The notes beneath the pieces were generated by a model. It did not search any database and was not told where the DNA came from. It saw only the letters and a program-made list of their open reading frames with translations. This document shows, piece after piece, positions 45,748-55,113 of a stretch of 64,000 nucleotides of DNA. Location of the stretch: contig JAPFFF010000002.1 in the NCBI GenBank assembly GCA_039105265.1, positions 5,022,001-5,086,000 of the forward strand, in the 5' to 3' direction. The translations under genes and the position numbers were made by a program. Within the stretch, counting starts at the first letter, position 1, and each line of letters opens with the position of its first letter. This stretch comes from Tritrichomonas musculus (Eukaryota > Parabasalia > Tritrichomonadida > Tritrichomonadidae).

Positions 45748-46585
45748 AGCTAATATTACTTGTACGAACATTGATCATAATAAAGTCATGATTCCTCATC
45801 TTCATGTAATAATGCCATAATTCTTCAAATTCAACTGACATTGGAACTTGTTGATAAATATATTGCATCTTTTGGCGAGAGAACCCAGAGAAGATGAAGA
45901 AAGTTGTTGCATTATTTTTGTAGTCAGTTGGTATTGACTTGAAGAATTGTACATTTATGTAAACTATTGAATGTTTATGACGAAGTTGTGTAATGTAGTT
46001 GGTAAAATATGATGATTTCAATAGCTTACTCCTAACAAAATCTTCGCAAAGAATGATAGTGTTCAATGGCTGATTTGGTTTACCGAGTTTGTTAATACGC
46101 AGGAACTCAAACATTTGTTGAAGTTTGTTATTATCTATTGTTATTCGTGGAGTTGTACTATACCGATCATACAATTCTTTCCACAAATCAAGTTCTTTCA
46201 GATATTTTTCAGCATTAGCATCAGAAACAACATGAATAGGTAATTGAATCAATTCTTGCTGTGCTTCAAAAGTAGAGTCATTAATACTACCATTCTTGCT
46301 GATATAAACTATTAAATGAAAGCTGTTTTCTTTAGGTAAACGAGATATTTGAATGATGTCACGTAGCATTACATGTGTCTTTCCTTTACCTTGAGGACCA
46401 ACCAGAATATTGAGAGAATTATACCATGAATAGATATCAACAGCAATTGGCCGTATTGATTCAGACATTATTTTTCCTTCATTACGTTTATATGCAGCAG
46501 ACATAGCAGTATCAATATTAAAAGGTATTTCATCATCTTCATAATCACTAGAATCAGAACAATAATAGAATTGTGTTGGTTTCAT
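45740..46585 (-). CDS. genome-packaging ATPase (A2)
   Basis: 281 residues. Walker A is GPQGKGKTH near residue 65 and Walker B NTIILCEDF near 175. The close match to family B includes SIRPIA, VYISKNGSINDSTFEAQ and TNYITQLRHKHSIVY. It lacks the variable serine-rich insert between the motifs seen in B, supporting the view that the B insert is dispensable. It packages element DNA. Confidence 0.88.
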   Translation of the reverse strand: MKPTQFYYCSDSSDYEDDEIPFNIDTAMSAAYKRNEGKIMSESIRPIAVDIYSWYNSLNILVGPQGKGKTHVMLRDIIQISRLPKENSFHLIVYISKNGSINDSTFEAQQELIQLPIHVVSDANAEKYLKELDLWKELYDRYSTTPRITIDNNKLQQMFEFLRINKLGKPNQPLNTIILCEDFVRSKLLKSSYFTNYITQLRHKHSIVYINVQFFKSIPTDYKNNATTFFIFSGFSRQKMQYIYQQVPMSVEFEELWHYYMKMRNHDFIMINVRTSNISFI

Positions 46586-46646
46586 TTCATTCTCATCAGA
46601 ATTGTATTACTTTAGTGCAGTGAAAACAAAAATATAGATCTGCTTT

Positions 46647-47201
46647 TTAGATACACATTTTAGTTGAAATTCCGTATCTTACTAACTGACTATAAATATC
46701 ATTAAAACATATTTTTAAATCTAATGCTTTATCATCTTTGGTAACTAATATTCGTTGTATTTTCATGTACTTTGTATTTGATAAGCAGCCTGTACAACCT
46801 TCTTCTTCATCTATGACCAGCTCGACTTTGTCAGCTCTTGTTAAAATTTTTATTAGTTCCATCAGTGAATTACTATGACAAACAAGATAGTTGTTAACTC
46901 TAAGGGGATTAAGTTCATAAATGTTTAACAATGTTTCAAGGAATTTGTTTTTGATTTCCATGTTCTCAAGTTCGTTTGTAAGAAGACTTATTTGTGGTTG
47001 TAATGGAGATTGAACACTCTCCCCAATTGGAGTAAAATTTATGTTTCTTTCTTGAGGTTGTACACTTGCGTAAGTCTGTAAAGGAGGAACATTAGGGTAC
47101 TGTGGTGGTTTTATTTTTATATTCACATTAGTGTTTTGTTCTTGTTTACAACTACTATCGTTTTCACTTGATAAGATTCTTGCTCTATGCAATACGTTTG
47201 A
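46647..47201 (-). CDS. conserved Maverick protein, 184 aa (A2)
   Basis: Start chosen at MSNVLHRARILSSEND to match B (MSLNKARILSSEND); an in-frame ATG 11 codons upstream also exists. Same layout as the B proteins: disordered Pro/Gln-rich first part, helix (ELENMEIKNKFLETLLNIYE), then a domain with EEEGCTGCLS and the ending STKMCI. Located before the ATPase gene in the same direction. Confidence 0.72.
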   Translation of the reverse strand, partial: SNVLHRARILSSENDSSCKQEQNTNVNIKIKPPQYPNVPPLQTYASVQPQERNINFTPIGESVQSPLQPQISLLTNELENMEIKNKFLETLLNIYELNPLRVNNYLVCHSNSLMELIKILTRADKVELVIDEEEGCTGCLSNTKYMKIQRILVTKDDKALDLKICFNDIYSQLVRYGISTKMCI

Positions 47202-47223
47202 CATTTCAATGTGATTAAAACAT

Positions 47224-47457
47224 CTATTGTTCATTATTGGTTAGTTCTCTTAGTTCAGTTTCAAGTTTGGCTACTTTTTCTTTCAATGAATTGATGTCTT
47301 CTATAAGGCTTTCTCTAATGGCTAATCCATTTGAACCCAACATTCCTGTTTTTACATTATTAAGATGCTGCTTGGTTTCATATACTCTTTCTTTCAATGA
47401 TCGCTTTATTTGCTTCAAAGTAGGAATCTCCTTCTTATATTCGTTCAAATCTGTCAT
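47224..47457 (-). CDS. conserved coiled-coil protein, 77 aa (A2)
   Basis: Relative of the 76-residue B2 protein, sharing the turn MLGSNGLAIRESLIEDI between two coiled-coil halves. Its start is 15 bp from that of the divergent gene at 47473. Confidence 0.7.
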   Translation of the reverse strand: MTDLNEYKKEIPTLKQIKRSLKERVYETKQHLNNVKTGMLGSNGLAIRESLIEDINSLKEKVAKLETELRELTNNEQ

Positions 47458-47472
47458 TTACTTACTATTAAA

Positions 47473-47706
47473 ATGAGTAATTATGAACAAAGGAGAACCT
47501 TACATGATGACAAACATCAAAATCATTTTGACAAACAGAGACTCAAACAACAAAAAGAAAGGACAAGAATTAATTCACAGCCAACGGTTAAGAAGTATGA
47601 GGAGAAAGGTAATATTAATCATGAACCACCAGCAAAAACAACAAAGCCACTGAATTATCATTTGCTTACACTTAACCATTCAACAATTTCGATGAACAAT
47701 TTCTAA
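47473..47706 (+). CDS. conserved small basic protein, 77 aa (A2)
   Basis: Start chosen at MSNYEQRRTLHDDK to match B2 (MSFQQRRTIRDDK); the upstream in-frame ATG would overlap the divergent gene. The ending LNYHLLTLNHSTISM matches LNYHTYSLNHSVVPI of B2. Mostly disordered; role unknown. The stop is followed at once by the first of the 80-bp repeats. Confidence 0.65.
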   Translation: MSNYEQRRTLHDDKHQNHFDKQRLKQQKERTRINSQPTVKKYEEKGNINHEPPAKTTKPLNYHLLTLNHSTISMNNF

Positions 47707-47784
47707 AAGGTTATCAGGTTATTTTTAACCATTATTTTATACCCTTTTATTTTTTCATAATTTTTTATTCGATATTTACATAAA
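47705..47784. repeat. 80-bp direct repeat, copy 1 (upstream of the HNH gene)
   Basis: Begins AAAAGGTTATCAGGTTATTT and includes CCCTTTTATTTTTTCATAA and ATTCGATATTTACATAAA just before the HNH start codon. It matches 48443-48523 except for a variable centre. TCATA within it fits the trichomonad initiator consensus TCA-Py-(T/A), so it may carry a promoter. Confidence 0.8.
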
Positions 47785-47790
47785 ATACAA

Positions 47791-48393
47791 ATGACAGAAA
47801 TATCAGAATTTGTTACACTCGTTGATCATGATGCTTATGAAATATTATCGACTTACCCACATACCATTAGAAGGAAAGACAATCATCATGTATGTAGTGA
47901 AACAGTAAGAAATGATGGTTATATAAGAGTAACTCTTAATGGAAAACTATATTATAAGCATCGCCTTGTTGCTTCACAGTTTATCGAAAATCCAAACAAC
48001 CTTTCTGACGTCGATCACATTAATCATGATAGAACCGATAATAGAATAGAGAATTTGAGGTGGGTCTCTCACTCAGAAAATCAATTTAATAAATCATATT
48101 ATAAAGGAGTCCAATACGAATTTGTTGATGATATACCTGACGAAGCAATAAAGGTTTTGTTTTATGAAACTCGTACAGAGCACCACGACTTTGAGGAAGA
48201 TCGATACTATTATTATCATGATGATGAAAACAATAAAGATATCTTCTATGGAAAGATGACTGATAAACTCTATAGAATCATGCACATAAACATCAACAAA
48301 AACAATACACAATACATTAGTATGAAAGACACCAATAATAAGAAAGTTGGTGTGGTCATCAATCGTTTTAAACATCAACACTCATTAGATTAG
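47791..48393 (+). CDS. HNH endonuclease, HNH_3 type (A2)
   Basis: 200 residues. The N-terminal third has the homing-endonuclease layout: GYIRVTLNGKLYYKHRLVA, then VDHINHDRTDNRIENLRWVS and ENQFNK, where the paired Asp-His, Asn and Asn-Leu-Arg-Trp positions are typical of HNH_3 enzymes. A linker leads to a C-terminal domain (KLYRIMHININKNNTQYIS). It probably nicks or cuts DNA and may be a selfish passenger or serve recombination. It is bracketed by 80-bp direct repeats, suggesting capture as a unit. B2 has no copy. Confidence 0.8.
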   Translation: MTEISEFVTLVDHDAYEILSTYPHTIRRKDNHHVCSETVRNDGYIRVTLNGKLYYKHRLVASQFIENPNNLSDVDHINHDRTDNRIENLRWVSHSENQFNKSYYKGVQYEFVDDIPDEAIKVLFYETRTEHHDFEEDRYYYYHDDENNKDIFYGKMTDKLYRIMHININKNNTQYISMKDTNNKKVGVVINRFKHQHSLD

Positions 48394-48442
48394 ACCAAAA
48401 AACTTTACTTATATTTTTGTGTTTGATTCAATAATTTTCTCC

Positions 48443-48523
48443 AAAAGGTTATCAGGTTATTTTTACCCCAATTTCTGTACCCTTTTATTTTTTCATAATT
48501 TTTTATTCGATATTTACATAAAC
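48443..48523. repeat. 80-bp direct repeat, copy 2 (upstream of the 333-aa gene)
   Basis: Second copy of the sequence at 47705-47784, ending just before the ATG at 48528. About 40 bp of it occur again inverted at 49532-49571 after that gene. Confidence 0.8.
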
Positions 48524-48527
48524 AATA

Positions 48528-49529
48528 ATGCTTGCCCAAACCAACCAAACAGAACTCCATATTGTTGACTATCTTGTTAATTTAATACCAAAACCAATAA
48601 AGGAAGTGAATGATGTTGTAGAAATGCATTATGATATATATGGGAACCCTATTGAGCCTCTTGTCAAAGTTAGTTGCGAAAAGGAATTAAGTACGAAGAG
48701 AAGAATTATGTACGATCTATTGAATAACAACTATGATTCCTCTTTCTATGATGTGAAGAACGAGCACAACAACAAATATATCAAAGACGTCTTTACAATG
48801 ATATCGAGTTTACCAAAATTAGATGCAATCTCTCAGACAAAACCTATTGAAGCAACGTTTGATGAGATACCAGTAAGACAAACTGATAATGGAGACATAA
48901 AGAAGTTCCTTCGTAAGATGAACGTGAAGTTTCTTGGTTATTATTGTGACCATAATGCTGTTAATGAAAAATGTGATAAGGTGGTAATGAATACAAGTGG
49001 TCTAATGGAAAGTGAGACATTTGAAGAATACAAACAATTTATAGAACGTTATGCTAGTTGTATATATGATGTATTTACTTATTATTGGTACGACCTTGAA
49101 AACAATAATGCACAGCGCAGCGAGATCAATGAACTACATGTCGACTATAGCACGTTAATGAAGATGAGACTCTGTATAAACAAACTTAACACAAAAATAT
49201 ATAACATCAATTCTCAATCCAATAAACGTTGTAGTAGATGCGAGTCCATGCAGAAGCTGTATGAATATACTCTTCGTGAAGTACAAAGAATGCGATCAGA
49301 ACAAGAGGAACTAGACAGACAATTTGACGAAACTGATTATGATATGGCCAAGTTTATGCAAAACAATTACCCAAACATTGATAGGTTCTTGCTGAAGGAT
49401 GTTCAACAAAGATACAGTAAAGAATTCGGTCAAAAACTTACCTTTGCGCAATTAACAGAGAAGATTGAACAAACAGGCAAATGGGTAATAACTAAGTCAC
49501 ATAATGTTCCATATGTCAATAGAAAGTAA
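48528..49529 (+). CDS. conserved Maverick protein, 333 aa (A2)
   Basis: Relative of the 339-residue B2 protein. Shared: LLNNNYDSSFYDV, FTMISSLPKLDAISQTKP, GYYCDHNAVNEKCDK, a CSRCESMQKLYEYTL cysteine pair, the coiled coil MRSEQEELDRQ and a C-terminal NYPNIDRFLLKDVQ...FAQLTEKIEQTGKW possibly folding as a winged helix, ending YVNRK. A nucleic-acid-binding role is possible. Confidence 0.7.
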   Translation: MLAQTNQTELHIVDYLVNLIPKPIKEVNDVVEMHYDIYGNPIEPLVKVSCEKELSTKRRIMYDLLNNNYDSSFYDVKNEHNNKYIKDVFTMISSLPKLDAISQTKPIEATFDEIPVRQTDNGDIKKFLRKMNVKFLGYYCDHNAVNEKCDKVVMNTSGLMESETFEEYKQFIERYASCIYDVFTYYWYDLENNNAQRSEINELHVDYSTLMKMRLCINKLNTKIYNINSQSNKRCSRCESMQKLYEYTLREVQRMRSEQEELDRQFDETDYDMAKFMQNNYPNIDRFLLKDVQQRYSKEFGQKLTFAQLTEKIEQTGKWVITKSHNVPYVNRK

Positions 49530-49531
49530 TG

Positions 49532-49571
49532 GGGTACAGAAATTGGGGTAAAAATAACCTAATAACCTTTT
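49532..49571. repeat. inverted copy of the 80-bp repeat (40 bp)
   Basis: GGGTACAGAAATTGGGGTAA... is the reverse complement of the first half of the repeat at 48443, with very few differences, so the 333-residue gene is flanked by inverted repeats. Confidence 0.75.
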
Positions 49572-49586
49572 GGCTTAAAAACCTCA

Positions 49587-49967
49587 TCAATATTTTTGTA
49601 GTTCATTAATTACTTTAACAACAGCATTTACAGCATTCTTTATTTCCTCTATCTTTGCTTTCATACTTGCAATATCAGCTTTGACAGACTCGATAGCGAT
49701 TTCCCATAAAGGTTGTTCATCGTCTTTCTGAACAGTTACTTTCTTCAAACACACTTCACCACCTTTAATCTTACCATCAACTTTGTTACAATTTTTCTTA
49801 GTGATTCTATAGACACTTCCATCAGGTACTTCAATCTTGTAAAGCTTATTCAAGAGTTGTGTAGTTTGTTTCTCCATTTCTTCTTTGTGATCACGATAGT
49901 AAGCATCGAACTCAATAATAGATTTAAAAGATTTTGTTTCTTCTTGTACTTCATTAATTACTTTCAT
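49587..49967 (-). CDS. conserved Maverick protein, 126 aa (A2)
   Basis: Relative of the 148-residue B2 protein: NEVQEETKSFKSIIEFD, then YKIEVPDGSVYRITKKNC, GGEVCLKK, and a C-terminal helix (IESVKADIASMKAKIEEIKN). Downstream of the amphipathic gene, as in B2. Confidence 0.65.
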   Translation of the reverse strand: MKVINEVQEETKSFKSIIEFDAYYRDHKEEMEKQTTQLLNKLYKIEVPDGSVYRITKKNCNKVDGKIKGGEVCLKKVTVQKDDEQPLWEIAIESVKADIASMKAKIEEIKNAVNAVVKVINELQKY

Positions 49968-50003
49968 TGCCTTTTAATCCTCACCAAAAATAGTTATAAG
50001 CCT

Positions 50004-50225
50004 TTATTTTACTTCATCTATGATTGACTTACCGATATTAAGCCCTTTGTCAATGGTATTTACAAATCCATTCACTCCTGGTATATACTCTAAAGCGGGC
50101 TTAACTTTGTCAAAAATCTCCTTTACTTTAGGAAGAGCTTTTATAGCCTTTACTGCTAAGCCTTTTATTTTTCCACCAACACTCTTCACTGCATTTTTCA
50201 GTTTCTTCCAAATTCCTGCTGCCAT
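50004..50225 (-). CDS. small amphipathic capsid-associated protein (A2, 73 aa)
   Basis: Begins MAAGIWKKLKNAVKSVG, a basic amphipathic helix, then LAVKAIKALPKVKEI and GFVNTIDKGLNIGKSII. Divergent from the capsid gene with 43 bp between starts, as in B2 (51 bp). A minor particle protein similar in style to adenovirus protein VI is likely by analogy. Confidence 0.65.
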   Translation of the reverse strand: MAAGIWKKLKNAVKSVGGKIKGLAVKAIKALPKVKEIFDKVKPALEYIPGVNGFVNTIDKGLNIGKSIIDEVK

Positions 50226-50268
50226 TTGTTTTCTTCTTCAGTAAATAATTTGTTTTATTAACTGTTAA

Positions 50269-52263
50269 ATGTTATATCGCAACGAAAGAGCACATAATTA
50301 CAAAATAGAAGCAGGTAATGTACTTGATACTTTCAATCAGATGAGATCAATGATAAATAAAAATGATGGTACACGCTCATTCTCATTCAGAACTGTTGAC
50401 TGTCATGACCAGCCAGCCCCATTTCATCAAGGCCAATACAGTCAAATTTCTCTTACACACCCTGATCATTTCATTAGTGATGTTGATAAAGGATTCCTTA
50501 CCTTCCATGTCAAACTTGATTTACAGCTCAATACTGACCTCAGCAAACTCCAACAGATTGATGATCCAAACAATTTCTATAAGCTCTTTGTTGGACTCAA
50601 ATCTTCTAACCAATTGTTCGATAGATTGGAAATTCTTCATAATAATGTCAATGTTGGATATCAACAAAATGAATGCGTACGAGAAGGTTTCCTCTATTCT
50701 GCTGTGAAACCAGAAACAGAAAAGAAGCGAAGAAGATTTGTTCACAGTCTCTGGGAAAATGTAGCTTCATACTCACAAACAGTAGCAGGAACATATGTCA
50801 ATCTCAACAATTTCAAAGAAAATGGTAAAACTTCTGTTGATTTCGATCTTAATGTTCCTTTTGATGATCTTCTTGCACTGCAGGCATTTGATCTCTTCCC
50901 TAATGGAATCATAGGTGATCTCTCTATAAGATTCCAAGTAACTCCAGCAGGTTTGGTTTGGGCAGCTATAGATCCTTACACTGTTGCAGAGACAAAAGCT
51001 TTCCTCGAAGATAATGAAAGTGTGAGCACAGAGGAACTTGATAAACTTAAACAAATTACGGTTCACGGGCATCTCAAACATCAATTTACACAAATTGGAA
51101 ATGAAGCAGTGATTCCTGGTCCTGGCAAAGAACCTTCACCTTCTCCTGATCCTGATCCTACCCCTACTCCTGTCAAGTATAAGATTCAATATAGAATAGG
51201 AGAGCAATGGGATAATGATGATGGAAGTACTGGTTACACTGATATTCTTACAGATTTGGAATTCTATTTCAGCTATACTACAGAGGAATTTGCTGAGTTT
51301 GGTCTTCAACCTTCTGCTAGTGATGAAGAAATTTGTGTTCACAATCCTGCTGTAACATTACCTCCATTAAATCATGCTGACAAAAATGGACGTTATTACG
51401 CATGGCAAATTGTAAAGACCCCTGTTGTTAGTGCTCATCAAACATTACAAGCTTTGCACGAAGCTAAAGCTCAAGTACTGAAAGAAACTTATTCCTCACA
51501 GCCTGCTACCCTCACTGTAAACAGAATGACAATTACGTTATGCAAGTCCAATATGCAAGGTTTTGGAGTTTGTGAAGCTACAAGGCACGGTATAGAAGAA
51601 ATACTGTCAAAGGGTGTTATAATTCCATCACAGAAAGTAGATTATCATTCATTTCCAATAGCACCAGCAGCAAACGGTATCAAGTCTACTCTCAATATTC
51701 CTCTTATAAATGTTACTACACTTTCTATCATGTTTCCTAAACATCATAATGATCTTACAGTTTTTGAGAATCCTGTTTATTCAAATTGCTATCTAAATAT
51801 TGGTGGTAAGAATTTTCCTGATGAAAATGTTTCTACAATTGGAGCAAGGTTCTTTGAAAATCAACTTACTGCAGGAGACCTTGATGCGATTACTCTTCAA
51901 TGCACAAAGGAGTTCGAAGACAGTATGACAATGCCTAAGAATGATGCTAATGGTGTTCGCTACAATAATACTCTTAGTGATGCCAGTAGTTTTGTCTTCA
52001 ATATTCAAGCTGAAAGATCTTCTGCAGGTTATTGCTTCGACGGAATTGACGGAGGTTTTGGCAACGTACAGATTCAAGTACAAGGACAACCCATTTATTC
52101 TGGTGCAAATGACACTTACTATAATGTAATCGAACCTTCAGGGAACGTGGTCCATCCACCCCCTGTAAACCTATGGTTAACAAGAGATTCTTACTTCTTA
52201 ATGAATCTCGATGGACTTGTTTATGTTGATGATCAAAGTCCTGAAGGTAGTCAAGTAGAGTAA
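50269..52263 (+). CDS. major capsid protein, double jelly-roll type (A2)
   Basis: 664 residues, closely related to the B2 protein throughout, including the first 30 residues and the segment DLNVPFDDLLALQAF. The Pro/Ser-rich linker (PSPSPDPDPTPTP, about residues 286-300) is shorter than in B2, showing that it is length-variable. The integrase gene starts 59 bp downstream in the same direction, unlike B2 where other genes intervene. Confidence 0.88.
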   Translation: MLYRNERAHNYKIEAGNVLDTFNQMRSMINKNDGTRSFSFRTVDCHDQPAPFHQGQYSQISLTHPDHFISDVDKGFLTFHVKLDLQLNTDLSKLQQIDDPNNFYKLFVGLKSSNQLFDRLEILHNNVNVGYQQNECVREGFLYSAVKPETEKKRRRFVHSLWENVASYSQTVAGTYVNLNNFKENGKTSVDFDLNVPFDDLLALQAFDLFPNGIIGDLSIRFQVTPAGLVWAAIDPYTVAETKAFLEDNESVSTEELDKLKQITVHGHLKHQFTQIGNEAVIPGPGKEPSPSPDPDPTPTPVKYKIQYRIGEQWDNDDGSTGYTDILTDLEFYFSYTTEEFAEFGLQPSASDEEICVHNPAVTLPPLNHADKNGRYYAWQIVKTPVVSAHQTLQALHEAKAQVLKETYSSQPATLTVNRMTITLCKSNMQGFGVCEATRHGIEEILSKGVIIPSQKVDYHSFPIAPAANGIKSTLNIPLINVTTLSIMFPKHHNDLTVFENPVYSNCYLNIGGKNFPDENVSTIGARFFENQLTAGDLDAITLQCTKEFEDSMTMPKNDANGVRYNNTLSDASSFVFNIQAERSSAGYCFDGIDGGFGNVQIQVQGQPIYSGANDTYYNVIEPSGNVVHPPPVNLWLTRDSYFLMNLDGLVYVDDQSPEGSQVE

Positions 52264-52322
52264 GTAATCTTCTTTCTTTTTTTGTTTCCGTCAACCTAAT
52301 TTAACTATTGCTTTCATCATAA

Positions 52323-53426
52323 ATGCTTGCTTACCCATTTAGTAGTAAGTACAAGTTTTTTGAATTCAAGAACGTTCCTAGGGAGCCTTATGTACCAGAC
52401 TATAAACTAAAAGCTTGTAAACAATATATGAAGCCAAATTTCAGTAACGAACCTGGTTGTTGGGAAGCTGATCTAATGTTTGTGAAGAACACTATCTATC
52501 TTGTTTTGATAAACGTTAATACTAGATTCTTAATAGTTGAGCCAATAGAGAGTAAAGAAACAAGAGTATTATCAATAAAGATAACAGATATTATAGTTAA
52601 TTATGATGTTGATATCTTTACTATTAAATGTGATGGTGAAAAAGGATTGCAAGCAGTACAAAATGATATAATCGCACTTCGTACCAACGATGATGGAATT
52701 GTATTTGTTCCAGCAATTCACAATATTGTTCGTGAAAGTAGAATGAGGGGTAAAGAAAAAATATTAAATGAAATAATTAATAAACATAACACCAATGTAC
52801 TAAAAACAATATTGTCAGAATACAATGATAAGATTGATGTAAATACTATTAAATCATGGTCAGTATACAGAATCAAATTTGTAGTAAACTCTTCTCCATA
52901 TGCACTAGCCCATAAAACAGTTGATTCAGTTATAAGAACTTTACGTAATGCTTTTGGTACAAAAATAGCAAACAATAATTATATGCAACAGATGGTCAAT
53001 TATTACAATAATACTCCGCATAATTCACTACGAGTAAGAAACTATAATTATGAAAGTGATAGTAAATATATTTATTATACTCCTGCTCAAATGCAAAACG
53101 ATATTGACCTTGAATGGAAATATATAAGAATGATGAGAAGCAAATTACAAAGTATACACAAAAAACAACAACATAAAGGCCTATTAACATACAAGAAAGG
53201 AAATATAATTCTTGTTCATGTTGATTATGGTAAGACTAAAAAGAAATTTGATAAACGACGAAGAGTGTTTAATGAGATAGCTGAATTCTTAGCGTACTCT
53301 AATGGTAATGTTATATGTAAACTTCAAAATGGCAATCTGATACAAGTACCTATTGCGTACACAAAGAAAATTGTAAATAGCTATGATGAACTAAATAAAG
53401 ATTATAAACTGTACTTTGGTATGTAA
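52323..53426 (+). CDS. retrovirus-type integrase (A2)
   Basis: 367 residues. Core motifs: GCWEADLMF near residue 50, IKCDGEKGL near 105, HKTVDSVIRTLRNAFG near 197 and YYNNTPHNSLR; then the C-terminal chromo/SH3-like segment KGNIILVHVDYGK and RRRVFNEIAEFLAYSNGNVICKL. Shorter than the B2 enzyme at both ends. It inserts the element and produces 6-bp duplications. The stop is 3 bp before the next start (53430). Confidence 0.9.
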   Translation: MLAYPFSSKYKFFEFKNVPREPYVPDYKLKACKQYMKPNFSNEPGCWEADLMFVKNTIYLVLINVNTRFLIVEPIESKETRVLSIKITDIIVNYDVDIFTIKCDGEKGLQAVQNDIIALRTNDDGIVFVPAIHNIVRESRMRGKEKILNEIINKHNTNVLKTILSEYNDKIDVNTIKSWSVYRIKFVVNSSPYALAHKTVDSVIRTLRNAFGTKIANNNYMQQMVNYYNNTPHNSLRVRNYNYESDSKYIYYTPAQMQNDIDLEWKYIRMMRSKLQSIHKKQQHKGLLTYKKGNIILVHVDYGKTKKKFDKRRRVFNEIAEFLAYSNGNVICKLQNGNLIQVPIAYTKKIVNSYDELNKDYKLYFGM

Positions 53427-53429
53427 TAA

Positions 53430-53759
53430 ATGACTAAACTATACTTCCATACGCAAGATAAAGAATTTCAGCTTCCTCTAGAATTTGTGAGCAGTAGGAA
53501 CAAAAGATATATTGTCGTTCAGTATGTAGGTGCAATAGTGAAAGATACGCTTGTTGGCGATTTGATGGTGCACAGTGATATCGTTCAGCAATATGGTTAC
53601 TGCGATCAATTTATAATGCTAGCCAATAGAAGACAAACCAAATATAGAAAGTATTTGTTTCTTGGACATGAACGAAACTATAAAATCTGGTTCACTGACC
53701 TTTACGGAAATGTTATTGAACCTTCTGCATTCATACTTAGTTGTCTTCTTATTTATTAA
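53430..53759 (+). CDS. conserved Maverick protein, 109 aa (A2)
   Basis: Very close to the last 105 residues of the 130-residue B2 protein: EFQLPLEFVSSRNKRYIV, VGAIVKDTLVGDLMVHSD, RRQTKYRKYLF, YKIWFTDLYGN, SCLLIY. Packed with 3-bp gaps between integrase and the next gene. Strong conservation; function unknown. Confidence 0.75.
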   Translation: MTKLYFHTQDKEFQLPLEFVSSRNKRYIVVQYVGAIVKDTLVGDLMVHSDIVQQYGYCDQFIMLANRRQTKYRKYLFLGHERNYKIWFTDLYGNVIEPSAFILSCLLIY

Positions 53760-53762
53760 TAA

Positions 53763-54833
53763 ATGACTGTAAGACCTGGAAAAGAAATTATATGCGATGA
53801 TGTTAACTATTCAACTCTTGCTGTAAGCACCAAAGGATATGTAATATATGCCTTTCCAATAAAATATGAATTGCCAAAAATGTGTTTGAGCAAAGGACAA
53901 GCTGTAATAGATAGCTATCCGTGCTATTATATCAAACTTGAAAAAGACTATTTTCCAACTATAATACTTGTCATACGTTTTATTTGTGGAAGAGAGGTTG
54001 TTGTTCTAATGAAGGATAGAGATATAGATTATAGTAAAGCAAGAATATTATATGCTTTTGATCTTGAAGCCTTCAAACCAAAGTTCGCAGAAATAAAAGT
54101 TGTAAGCAAATTAACAGAATCAAGTGAGTTCATATATCCTTTCAAACTTGATCCTGATTGTGACGATGATATTAAAGAAAAGTATGTAAGCCAACTTTCA
54201 CAAAAAGTTGATCAAATTCACCCAGAAATCAAACCAGAAAATTATTCTCAACGACACTGGTATAATTTTTGCTGTTACCAGGATAATAGAGCCCGTACAC
54301 AAGAACCTCCTACCTTTCCTTGTTTATCTCCTCAAGAAAGAGCAGAACTTAAAGAAAAACGAAGATTAGAGAAAGAAGAACAAGAAAAACAAATGAAAAA
54401 GGCTGAACAAAGGAAAAAGAAAAAAGAAGCTGAATATCATAAAAAGAGACAAGAAGAAATAAGAAGAATCAATGAAGCACCGAAGCTTGATATTCAAACA
54501 GGAAAAATAATATATAACAAACCTTTTGATCTTGTTGGAGAAGGTAGGTACAAAGCTATAATATATAAGAGACAGAATGCTAATGTAAATACAAATTTAC
54601 ATGACTTTCCAACAGAAAAAACAGAACTTGATATTGATCCTAATGAATCATTAATATTTGACAATCAGAGGCCAGCATTACAGTATCAGTCCACAAAACC
54701 TCGAAATACCAAGCACGGCCGAGCCTCAAGAAGTACCGAAGAAGACCTCCGCTCCACCGAGCCTACGCGAAGAAGCAGTTGGAGCAAAGAGAAAAGAAAT
54801 TATACCAAAATCTACAAAGCTTGTCAGAGATAG
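53763..54833 (+). CDS. unrecognised 356-aa protein (A2)
   Basis: The first 140 residues look like a beta-rich domain (IKYELPKMCLSKGQAVID, YFPTIILVIRFICGREVVVLM). Residues about 190-240 form a long charged helix (RAELKEKRRLEKEEQEK...KKKKEAEYHKK). The rest is polar. It takes the place of the 331-residue B2 protein, without clear sequence similarity. An overlapping frame continues at 54658-55113, and the region may not be intact in a single frame. Confidence 0.55.
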   Translation: MTVRPGKEIICDDVNYSTLAVSTKGYVIYAFPIKYELPKMCLSKGQAVIDSYPCYYIKLEKDYFPTIILVIRFICGREVVVLMKDRDIDYSKARILYAFDLEAFKPKFAEIKVVSKLTESSEFIYPFKLDPDCDDDIKEKYVSQLSQKVDQIHPEIKPENYSQRHWYNFCCYQDNRARTQEPPTFPCLSPQERAELKEKRRLEKEEQEKQMKKAEQRKKKKEAEYHKKRQEEIRRINEAPKLDIQTGKIIYNKPFDLVGEGRYKAIIYKRQNANVNTNLHDFPTEKTELDIDPNESLIFDNQRPALQYQSTKPRNTKHGRASRSTEEDLRSTEPTRRSSWSKEKRNYTKIYKACQR

Positions 54834-55113
54834 AATAAGACGAGCACATAATGAAAAGCGCTATGATTATTCCAGTGATAGTGATAGTGATAGTGAGCCT
54901 ATGGAAATTCAATATGGATATCTTGTTATGAATGATGAACCACCTCCACCAAAACCCCAACAACCACCTTTACCAAAACCCCAACAACAACAAATTTTCC
55001 CACCGAGGCCGCCAGCAATGAGAATTGTAAAAGATGAACCTAAAAGAAGACAAACCAAAAATAAAAAAGTTCTATCTCCATCAGGACTTGACGATTCTAT
55101 TTTAAATATTTAA
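54658..55113 (+). CDS. overlapping Pro-rich reading frame (A2, 151 aa)
   Basis: Overlaps the end of the 356-residue frame in another frame. It has Ser/Asp repeats (YSSDSDSDSEP) and a Pro/Gln-rich part (PPPPKPQQPPLPKPQQQQ), then a basic tail. It could be a separate gene or a part of the neighbour; the composition looks coding. It ends 4 bp into the end of the convergent large gene. Confidence 0.4.
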   Translation: MTIRGQHYSISPQNLEIPSTAEPQEVPKKTSAPPSLREEAVGAKRKEIIPKSTKLVRDRIRRAHNEKRYDYSSDSDSDSEPMEIQYGYLVMNDEPPPPKPQQPPLPKPQQQQIFPPRPPAMRIVKDEPKRRQTKNKKVLSPSGLDDSILNI

